DNA of 6,485 nucleotides from contig JASJBY010000298.1 in NCBI GenBank assembly GCA_030066245.1, positions 1 through 6,485 of the forward strand, in the 5' to 3' direction. Source of the stretch: Gammaproteobacteria bacterium. GTDB taxonomy: Bacteria; Pseudomonadota; Gammaproteobacteria; JAABTG01. Within the stretch, counting starts at the first letter, position 1; each line of letters opens with the position of its first letter. The notes under the pieces were generated by a model. That model had not been told where the DNA came from. It saw nothing but the letters and a program-made list of their open reading frames with translations, and did not search any database. Below, piece by piece: positions 1-5,159 of the stretch. Made by a program: the position numbers and the translations under genes.

Positions 1-2018
1 TCGAGGAACGTACGGGCTATGCTTCCGAACTCGCGCCCCGACAGCTGGTAGAGGGGCAGCCACTGGGCGAACAGGCCGCCGTCGGCGAGCCGTCTCCGGA
101 CGTTTCGGAAGTGCTCCAAGGCGTAGAGCCCGCCGGCGCCCGCCCGCCAGGGGATGAACAGGTCGCCGATGATGACATCGTAGCGCGCATCGGTGGCGGC
201 CAGGTGGTGGCGGCCGTCGGCGGCGAGGACAGTGACTCGTGGGTCCTCGAAGAGGCCATGGGTCCAGGCCTTGAAGTACTTGCGCGAGGCGGCGATGGCC
301 TCGGGCACGAGTTCGGCCACCGTCACGCGTTCCACCGGGTGGGCGAGGGCCGCGCCGGCGGTAATGCCAGTTCCTAGGCCGATGAAGAACACGGCGTCCG
401 GCTCCGGGTGTAGCAGCAGCGGAAAGTGGGCCTGGCGCTCCTCGTAGGTCCGGCCCGCGGTTCCGCCCAGGGTGTAGGAGTTGTTTACCTTGGTGCGGAG
501 GTCGTCTCCCCTGCGCACCACGGCGACGGTACCGTTGCTGCCTTCCCAGACCTCGTAAAGGCTCTCCATGCGGCCCACCGGGTCGACCCGCACCACCGGC
601 AGGCGGGAGCCGTCCAACACCGACAGGAGGAGCACCACCCCAAGCGCCGGCACCGCAACCAGGACGCGGATCCGCCGCGGGCTGTCGTCGGGTAGTGGCC
701 TGAGGGCGACGAGCACCGCCACCAGGTAGAGTGCGGCCATGACCTGGATGGAGCGCCACATGCCGAGCCACTCCAGCAGCAGGAATGCCGCCGCCACCGA
801 GCCGCCGATGGCCCCCAAGGTGTTCAGGGCCACGAGAGTGCCGACCGTGTGCCCGGCATGGCGGGTAACGGGTTCGCTGACCTTTGCCAGATACGGAAAC
901 ACCAGTCCGATGGTGAAGGTGGCGGGCAGCAGTACCAGCGTTGCGGTGCCGAGCACGGCTCCCACGTAACCCGCCCACCCGGTCCCCCTGCCGACGTAGC
1001 GTAGGCCGTCGGTGAGGTCATGGAAGATGAAGGGCGTGGCGGCGGTGAGCAGGGCGCCGACCACCAGGATCCCGGCCAGCACGATCCGTGGCTCCCGGGA
1101 TACGCGCGCCAGCCATCCGGCAGCGAGGGCACCCAGGGCGAGCGCCACCAAAAAGACCATCAACACCGCCGCGAAGGTGTAGACGGAGTTCTGCAGAACC
1201 TGGGCGAACATGCGGGTCCAAAGCACCTCCAGGCTCAGGGTGACGAATCCGGAGAGGAAGGCGAGGGCCCGGATGGCTGCCGGGTCCAGGGACGACCTGT
1301 TGGACGTCGTTTCGGCAGCGGCCGGAGTCTCCGGCGACTCTCGAGGGATGCCGGGGATGGCCTCGGTGGTCGGACTCGGCGGTTGACGGGTCACGCTCGC
1401 CAGCAGGAGGGCGGCCGCGGCGATGCATGCGACGCCGGCCAACGCGAACAGGTAGCTGTTAGCGTATCCAAGCATCTGGGGCAGCACGAAGGCTGCCAGC
1501 ACGACCCCGCCGGCCGCACCCAGGGTATTGATGCCGTAGAGCGCGGGCACGCGGCGTCCCAGAGTCGCGGGGGCCCTGACCAGGTACTGGCTGAGGACCG
1601 GCAGGGTTCCGCCCATGAAGAAAGTGGCTGGAAAGAGTACGAGGACGGCGATGAGCAGCTTGGTGCCTAGGAAGACGCCATGCTGGTTGCCCCACAGCGC
1701 ATACAGGGGCCCGTAGACAGCATGAAAAATGTCCACCAGGCCCAGGAACAACAGCGCACCCAGGGCCACCCCAGCCTCCAGGTAGGCGTAAGTGCGCAGC
1801 GGATGCACGAGCCCGGGGCTGCGCCGCCCCCAGTAGGCGCTGCCGGCGGCGAGCCCAAGGAAAAACGCGCCGAGGGTAGCGCCCGCCGCCTGGGCGGTGC
1901 TGCCGAAGAGCAGGGCAAGCTCCCGCATCCATAGGACCTGCAGCATCAGCCCGGTGAAGCCCGAGAGGAAGAACAACAAGAACACTGCAACGCGGTACGC
2001 GCGTGGACTTTTGTTCAT
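1..2018 (-). CDS. Fused MFS-like membrane / spermidine-synthase-like protein, 3' partial
   Basis: The frame runs 672 codons without a stop and leaves the window at base 1. About thirteen hydrophobic spans fill residues 10-468, followed by a cytoplasmic SpeE-like domain from about 482. The membrane part is duplicated: LSGFTGLMLQVLWMR (18-32) repeats as LSGFVTLSLEVLWTR (255-269), and PATFFMGGTLP with INTLGAAGG (130-171) repeats as PATFTIGLVFP with LNTLGAIGG (365-406). A Pro/Thr-rich linker (about 211-247) separates the halves. The SpeE-like part has IGLGTG (546-551) for S-adenosyl binding, acidic E569, AADGRHHL (599-606), DVIIGDLFIPW (614-624) and LADGGLFAQW (644-653). Spermidine synthases have two Asp in D-S-T-D; here D619 remains but I622 replaces the second, so putrescine aminopropylation is doubtful. 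Substrate and product are unknown. ATG 2018 has a good AAGGA site. This gene looks richer in G+C than the porin gene. Confidence 0.85.
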   Translation of the reverse strand, partial: MNKSPRAYRVAVFLLFFLSGFTGLMLQVLWMRELALLFGSTAQAAGATLGAFFLGLAAGSAYWGRRSPGLVHPLRTYAYLEAGVALGALLFLGLVDIFHAVYGPLYALWGNQHGVFLGTKLLIAVLVLFPATFFMGGTLPVLSQYLVRAPATLGRRVPALYGINTLGAAGGVVLAAFVLPQMLGYANSYLFALAGVACIAAAALLLASVTRQPPSPTTEAIPGIPRESPETPAAAETTSNRSSLDPAAIRALAFLSGFVTLSLEVLWTRMFAQVLQNSVYTFAAVLMVFLVALALGALAAGWLARVSREPRIVLAGILVVGALLTAATPFIFHDLTDGLRYVGRGTGWAGYVGAVLGTATLVLLPATFTIGLVFPYLAKVSEPVTRHAGHTVGTLVALNTLGAIGGSVAAAFLLLEWLGMWRSIQVMAALYLVAVLVALRPLPDDSPRRIRVLVAVPALGVVLLLSVLDGSRLPVVRVDPVGRMESLYEVWEGSNGTVAVVRRGDDLRTKVNNSYTLGGTAGRTYEERQAHFPLLLHPEPDAVFFIGLGTGITAGAALAHPVERVTVAELVPEAIAASRKYFKAWTHGLFEDPRVTVLAADGRHHLAATDARYDVIIGDLFIPWRAGAGGLYALEHFRNVRRRLADGGLFAQWLPLYQLSGREFGSIARTFL

Positions 2019-2026
2019 AAGGAGAA

Positions 2027-2031
2027 TCCTT
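2027..2031 (-). promoter_or_regulatory. Ribosome binding site of the fused transporter/SpeE-like gene
   Basis: AAGGA lies 8 bases upstream of the ATG at 2018 and settles that start. The following bases make AAGGA-TTC-TCCTT, a small 5-bp hairpin (2019-2031) that could cover the site. It may be chance. Confidence 0.75.
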
Positions 2032-2307
2032 AGATCGGGGCAGACCGAGGTCGGAGACCTAGCCCTAGGACGCGAACCCGCACCATGGCCCGGCCTGCCA
2101 GCGCCATCAGGGTGGGCAACAAGGGCTGGTCCCACACCAGGGCCGCGGTGAAGGCCAGGATACAGGCGAGCGCTCCCAGACCGGCGCTGACAGCCCGGCA
2201 GCGCGCCACTGGGATGCGCGCCGGCAGGCCACCCGGTGCGGCACGAGCGCCAGCGGGAACGCGGCAAGGGTACTCGGCTCGTTCGACCAACCTCCTACTT
2301 CGCTCAT
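2030..2307 (-). pseudogene. Small membrane-protein frame, apparently frameshifted
   Basis: I do not recognise this gene. An ATG at 2307 overlaps the permease TGA (ATGA) and begins MSEVGGWSNEPSTLAAFPLA. Read straight, that frame ends at 2107 after 66 residues, and its second half is Pro/Trp/Cys-rich and unlike protein. The frame one base back carries the better coding signal from about 2230 on: strong G/C at third positions and a hydrophobic stretch (GLGALACILAFTAALVW, then LLPTLMALAG). Its TAA (2032-2030) sits on the next gene's ribosome site, the spacing expected of an operon gene. Joining both halves near 2205-2240 would give about 92 residues with one or two membrane spans. No slippery heptamer is visible, so a one-base deletion or sequencing error is likelier than programmed frameshifting. 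A faint likeness to DUF4395 proteins came to mind but is not secure. Confidence 0.4.
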
Positions 2308-3185
2308 GGCCGGACTATGCGCGGTCTTTGCGTCCGACGCCGGCGGCTGCGTACGAACCAGGCAAGCGCCAGGGCCAGACAGAGCAAAACAACAGTCATC
2401 TGCGCCGGCGGAAAATCGTAGTAGTTGGCGAGCACGAACCCCAGAACGCCTACGGACACGGCGACCAGCGGCGCCACCATAAACATGGTACGAATCTCTC
2501 GGCAGATACTCTTCGCCACCAGGGCGGGCAATACCAAACAGCCGAAGGTGTAGAGCAGGCCCGAGACGCGCATGGCAAGCCCGGCCGCCAGCCCCAACCA
2601 GATACCCTGCACTATGCCCCAAGTGCCAATCCGGGTGCCCATGGCCCTGGCCATGGCGGGATCGATTGCTAGTAACAGCAGGCGCCGATGAAACAGCCCC
2701 AACATGAGGGCAGTGACGCCGGACAGCAGCGCAAACAACCAGACGTCCTCCCAGGCAGCGCCTATCAGACTCGAAGACAACAGCCGATAGATCTCCGCCA
2801 ATCCGTGGGGACTGTGGGCAAGCAGCAGGATAGAACCGCTCGCCGAGACCAGAAACACCCAGCCGGTGACGGCTTCGGGGCTCTCGGTATATGGACTGCG
2901 TTCACGCGAAGTGACCAGCGCCGCTATGACCGCAAGAAGCACCGCCATCACCGATAGAAAGGCATCCGAACGAATCCAGGTATCTGTGCCGGCGCCGATC
3001 AGCACGCCGGCCCACATGCCGAGTGCGATCCCCAGGGTAGACGCCTGGGACACTGCCGCGCTGAGAAAGATCTGGTCCTTGGCAATCACCAGTACCCCGA
3101 TCATCGAGAGCAGCAGCGCGATCAACCAGCCGCTCAGGTAAATCTGTCCGAAAAGGCCCCAGGAGTCGATGAACTCGGCTATCAC
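2304..3185 (-). CDS. Metal ABC transporter permease, ABC-3 family, ZnuB-like
   Basis: This 293-residue inner-membrane permease would form the metal channel as a dimer with the ATPase. Family features in order: SQASTLGIALG at 46-56 (where relatives carry SHAALPGIALG), DPAMARAMGT at 175-184, TFGCLVLPALVA at 213-224, and YYDFPPAQMTVV at 255-266 (the D-x-P-x-x-x-x motif near the C-terminus). About eight hydrophobic spans are visible, and a basic tail (RSRRRRTQR) ends in the cytoplasm. The GTG start overlaps the ATPase stop as TAGTG, a coupled arrangement that settles the start. The stop TGA overlaps a following ATG as ATGA, so coupling may continue into the small frame downstream. Metal specificity cannot be read from the sequence; zinc is inferred from the neighbours. 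Confidence 0.9.
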   Translation of the reverse strand: MIAEFIDSWGLFGQIYLSGWLIALLLSMIGVLVIAKDQIFLSAAVSQASTLGIALGMWAGVLIGAGTDTWIRSDAFLSVMAVLLAVIAALVTSRERSPYTESPEAVTGWVFLVSASGSILLLAHSPHGLAEIYRLLSSSLIGAAWEDVWLFALLSGVTALMLGLFHRRLLLLAIDPAMARAMGTRIGTWGIVQGIWLGLAAGLAMRVSGLLYTFGCLVLPALVAKSICREIRTMFMVAPLVAVSVGVLGFVLANYYDFPPAQMTVVLLCLALALAWFVRSRRRRTQRPRIVRP

Positions 3186-3943
3186 TAATAGTGTCCCCGA
3201 GTTGGCGCATGCTGTAGGTCCATCTCTTGCGACACCGGGCCGACGACAACGCCATAGATCCGTTGCAGGTTGTCCTGCGTCAATACGTCCTTTGTGGAAC
3301 CTGCGAGTATTCTGCCTGCGTCAAATAAGGCGATATGGCTGGCGCGTCGGGCGGCCGTTGCAAGATCATGGGAAACACAGAAGATGGTCAGCCCTTCAAC
3401 CCGATTCAGGGTATCCAGATAACCCATCAGGGTCGACTCCGCTGTCGGATCCAACCCGGCCGTCGGTTCGTCCATGACGAGCAATCTCGGATGGCGCGCC
3501 AGGGCCCGCGCCACCAGGACACGTTGGCGCTGCCCCGCGGACAGCGACCAATAGTCCTGCCGTTCCATTCCAAGCAGCCCTACCCGCTCCAGGGCCCCGC
3601 TCAGACGCTGGGCGGTGTCCCGGGGCCGACTGTGGATACCGACCAAACCCAGGGTCACGAATTCCCGCACCGTCGTCGGTAACGTGGGATTGATCTCGGG
3701 CTGTTGGGGCACGAAACCCACTTGGCGCCGATCCTTGAGATCCGCGTGCAACCGAATAACGCCACTTTGCGGTTGAAGCAGACCGAGGATCGCCTTCACC
3801 AGGGTCGATTTTCCAGTCCCGTTCTGCCCCAGCAGAAACCAGAACTCACCCTCTTTGACAGTTAGACTGACGGCCTCGAGTATGAGCCCGGATCCGTAGC
3901 CGAGGCATAGTTCCCGAGCTTCAAGGAGGGTTCTTGCAGGCAC
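3185..3943 (-). CDS. ABC transporter ATPase, zinc/manganese type, ZnuC-like
   Basis: This 252-residue cytoplasmic ATPase should power metal import with the permease encoded immediately downstream. All nucleotide-binding motifs are intact: Walker A GQNGTGKST at 39-47, Q-loop in VPQQ at 78-81, signature LSAGQ at 134-138, Walker B LLVMDE at 154-159, and switch His H192 in SHD. The D-loop follows as GLDP. The length is normal for the family, with a slightly extended C-terminal tail ending in HAPTRGHY. The GTG at 3943 is the only reasonable start, because an in-frame TAG lies two codons upstream. The SD-like AGAGG is weak, 11 bases away and partly paired, as is the start codon, so translation may be low or regulated. 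Its TAG stop shares one base with the permease GTG, which implies translational coupling. Confidence 0.9.
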   Translation of the reverse strand: MPARTLLEARELCLGYGSGLILEAVSLTVKEGEFWFLLGQNGTGKSTLVKAILGLLQPQSGVIRLHADLKDRRQVGFVPQQPEINPTLPTTVREFVTLGLVGIHSRPRDTAQRLSGALERVGLLGMERQDYWSLSAGQRQRVLVARALARHPRLLVMDEPTAGLDPTAESTLMGYLDTLNRVEGLTIFCVSHDLATAARRASHIALFDAGRILAGSTKDVLTQDNLQRIYGVVVGPVSQEMDLQHAPTRGHY

Positions 3944-3957
3944 CGACTAAGGTGCCT
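3938..3957 (-). promoter_or_regulatory. Perfect 7-bp hairpin enclosing the ATPase start codon
   Basis: AGGCACC (3938-3944) and GGTGCCT (3951-3957) are exact inverted repeats around six bases. In the transcript the 3' arm carries the GTG start (3943-3941) and the 5' arm covers most of the only SD-like sequence, AGAGG (3959-3955). Folding would hide both from the ribosome and lower translation of the ATPase. It abuts the near-palindrome at 3958-3985. The structure is directly visible; the regulatory effect is inferred. Confidence 0.5.
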
Positions 3958-3985
3958 CTGAAAGATCCATCCATGGATTCTTCAG
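3958..3985 (-). other. 28-bp near-palindrome upstream of the ATPase gene
   Basis: The arms CTGAAAGATCCAT (3958-3970) and ATGGATTCTTCAG (3973-3985) match at 11 of 13 positions around a two-base centre. It includes the perfect palindrome ATCCATGGAT (3969-3978). Near-perfect symmetry with almost no loop resembles a dimer-binding operator as much as an RNA hairpin. It lies 14 bases upstream of the ATPase GTG. It does not match the Zur boxes I know. Confidence 0.45.
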
Positions 3986-3992
3986 GGAGAGG

Positions 3993-4036
3993 AAGCGAGA
4001 AGCGTCGTTGTTGCTCCCCGTCGCTTTCAATCGCTT
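3993..4036 (-). other. Possible two-step stem from paired AAGCG/CGCTT repeats
   Basis: Two AAGCG copies (3993-3997 and 4000-4004) face two CGCTT copies (4022-4026 and 4032-4036), allowing a long stem interrupted by an unequal internal loop. A competing GTCGC/GCGAC pairing (4020-4024 with 4040-4044) overlaps it. By eye this is the least secure structure of the gap. Confidence 0.25.
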
Positions 4037-4052
4037 GGGGCGACTGAAAACC

Positions 4053-4072
4053 GCACCACATCGCTGTGCTGC
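4053..4072 (-). terminator. Stem-loop with GCGA tetraloop and short U-run; weak terminator candidate
   Basis: On the minus strand GCAGCACA, GCGA and TGTGGTGC form an 8-position stem with one G-G mismatch closed by a GNRA-type tetraloop. Two G residues and then four T residues (4050-4047) follow. The U-run is short and displaced and the stem is interrupted, so efficient termination is doubtful. Partial termination or exonuclease blocking is more plausible. It abuts the stem-loop at 4073-4101. Confidence 0.4.
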
Positions 4073-4101
4073 AGGAAACGCTGAATTAATGAGAGTTTCC
4101 T
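4073..4101 (-). other. Imperfect inverted repeat (stem-loop) right after the binding-protein stop
   Basis: The arms AGGAAACGCTGA (4073-4084) and TGAGAGTTTCCT (4090-4101) pair at 10 of 12 positions, with seven perfect outer pairs and a five-base centre (ATTAA). One end overlaps the last base of the TAA stop (4103-4101). In the minus-strand transcript it would form the first hairpin of the gap. No T-run follows, so it is not a classical terminator; it could be a 3'-end stabilising stem or a protein-binding dyad. Confidence 0.5.
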
Positions 4102-5144
4102 TAACTGCCACTGGGGAACGCCCCGACCACCTGGCGGACATTGTAGTCGACCATCTCAAGATAGCCTTCGGTGCCCTTTCTTGCACCCGCTTGATGGGCC
4201 ATCGACAACAGCGTCGCACCGGTATTCTCTGAGACAAAGCGCGCATGGCGTGGGTCATAGTAGACGGAGGTCAAGACGAGGTTTACATCCTCGGCCTTCA
4301 TCATCGCAATCAACTCCTTCAGATGCTTGGTGCTAGGGGGTATGCCGGGTTTGGGTTCCAGGTGTCCCACGATCTGGATGCCGAAACGGCGCGCAAAATA
4401 GGGCCACATGTTGTGGTCGGCGACCGCAAGCACGCCGTAGTGGGGCGATGTCTTACCCAGCCAGCCACCAAGCAGCTCGAGCTCACCCTGACGCTCAAGG
4501 AAGGCACGCATCTTGCCACGTTCGTGCAGGCGTGCCAGCTTCTCGACACCCTCCACGCCGTAGCGCTTCGCAAGTTCGGAACCGACCAGGGCACGAGCCA
4601 GACGCTCGGCGAATTCGGCGTAACGTTGCCTGAAATAGGCGGTTTCGGCCGGCCGCATTTCAACCAGCTTGTCGCGAATCAGCCGCGCCACCCGAAGTCC
4701 TTCGATAGGATCCATTAGATAATGGGGATTGCCGAGACCATGGACATCGCCCATGGACCTGTCCACAGGTATCAGAGGAACCTCGAGCGGACTGACAGCC
4801 ACGGACGTGTCCAGATGGCCCCGTCTGCCCGGCAGGACGTCCGGGTTCTTCGCAGTCTTGAGCAGGACGGGAGCCCAACCGGTTTCCATGTCCATTCCCA
4901 ATTGGATAAACAGGTCCGCCTGATTCAACGCCTTTGCGAAACTGGGCTTGGGGTCTACGAAGTGAGGGTCCTCAGTGGGTTTGGCCAGTACCTTGACCTG
5001 CACCTGGTCTCCTCCCACGATTCTGGCCAGCTCGCCAAGCTCTGGTACCGTCGCGATGACGCGCAGCGGTTCACTGGCTTCAGCAATTACCCAGTTTAGC
5101 AGTAACCCGATGAGTACAAGGACTCTGAAATTCTTGCGTACCAT
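4101..5144 (-). CDS. Periplasmic metal (zinc) ABC transporter substrate-binding protein, ZnuA-like
   Basis: This 347-residue cluster A-I binding protein captures a divalent metal in the periplasm and delivers it to the permease encoded downstream. Residues 1-24 are a Sec signal peptide: basic start (MVRKNFR), hydrophobic core 8-20, Ala-Glu-Ala-Ser cleavage region. There is no lipobox Cys, so the mature protein should be soluble. Expected ligands are visible: H61 in DPHFVDPKPS, H141 in NPHYLMDP and H244 in VADHNMWPYF. The usual fourth ligand, an Asp near the C-terminus, appears replaced: my by-eye alignment on the KGTEG segment puts Q318 there, next to H317. The His-rich flexible loop of many ZnuA proteins is absent. 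ATG 5144 is chosen for its strong AAGGAG site. Length is normal for the family. Zinc is favoured by context, but manganese or another metal cannot be excluded, so no symbol is given. Confidence 0.88.
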   Translation of the reverse strand: MVRKNFRVLVLIGLLLNWVIAEASEPLRVIATVPELGELARIVGGDQVQVKVLAKPTEDPHFVDPKPSFAKALNQADLFIQLGMDMETGWAPVLLKTAKNPDVLPGRRGHLDTSVAVSPLEVPLIPVDRSMGDVHGLGNPHYLMDPIEGLRVARLIRDKLVEMRPAETAYFRQRYAEFAERLARALVGSELAKRYGVEGVEKLARLHERGKMRAFLERQGELELLGGWLGKTSPHYGVLAVADHNMWPYFARRFGIQIVGHLEPKPGIPPSTKHLKELIAMMKAEDVNLVLTSVYYDPRHARFVSENTGATLLSMAHQAGARKGTEGYLEMVDYNVRQVVGAFPSGS

Positions 5145-5152
5145 ATCTGGAA

Positions 5153-5158
5153 CTCCTT
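5153..5158 (-). promoter_or_regulatory. Ribosome binding site of the binding-protein gene
   Basis: AAGGAG lies 8 bases upstream of the ATG at 5144. It falls just after the porin gene's TGA (5162-5160), so the two genes are close enough to share a transcript. This spacing fixes the start of the binding-protein gene. Confidence 0.85.
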
Positions 5159-5159
5159 A

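Larger units (their letters stand above)
3944..4100 (-). other. Structured non-coding gap between binding-protein and ATPase genes
   Basis: This is the longest gap before the ATPase gene. A frame through it (4258 to 3947) mostly overlaps the binding-protein gene and has no family-like sequence, so I treat the gap as non-coding. It is rich in inverted repeats, listed separately: 4073-4101, 4053-4072, 3993-4036, 3958-3985 and 3938-3957. The first two abut, as do the last two. I see no convincing -35/-10 pair and no Zur-like palindrome. A likely role is processing or partial termination that lets the binding protein be made in excess over the membrane complex, as known for intergenic repeats in malE-malF. 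That role is inference. Confidence 0.6.

Noticed and set aside
1020..1670. 216-residue plus-strand open frame
   Set aside because: It is opposite the fused transporter gene, extremely Gly/Arg/Gln/Glu-rich, with no recognisable domain; typical antisense shadow in high-GC DNA.
2048..2069. Clustered short dyads (AGGTC-GGA-GACCT and CCTAG-CC-CTAGG)
   Set aside because: They overlap each other, have no T-run, and lie in the probable coding end of the small frame; too short to claim as a site.
2107..2622. 171-residue minus-strand frame beginning inside the permease
   Set aside because: Its first two thirds overlap the permease in another frame. Only the part from the ATG at 2307 is considered, as half of the disrupted small gene.
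3944..4100. Possible Zur operator or internal promoter in the gap
   Set aside because: No AT-rich Zur-like palindrome was found. A TTGAAA (minus strand) has no acceptable -10 element at the right distance.
3947..4258. 103-residue minus-strand frame spanning the end of the binding-protein gene and the gap
   Set aside because: About half overlaps the binding-protein gene in another frame, the product is Arg/Ser/Pro-rich without domain features, and the gap is better explained by inverted repeats.
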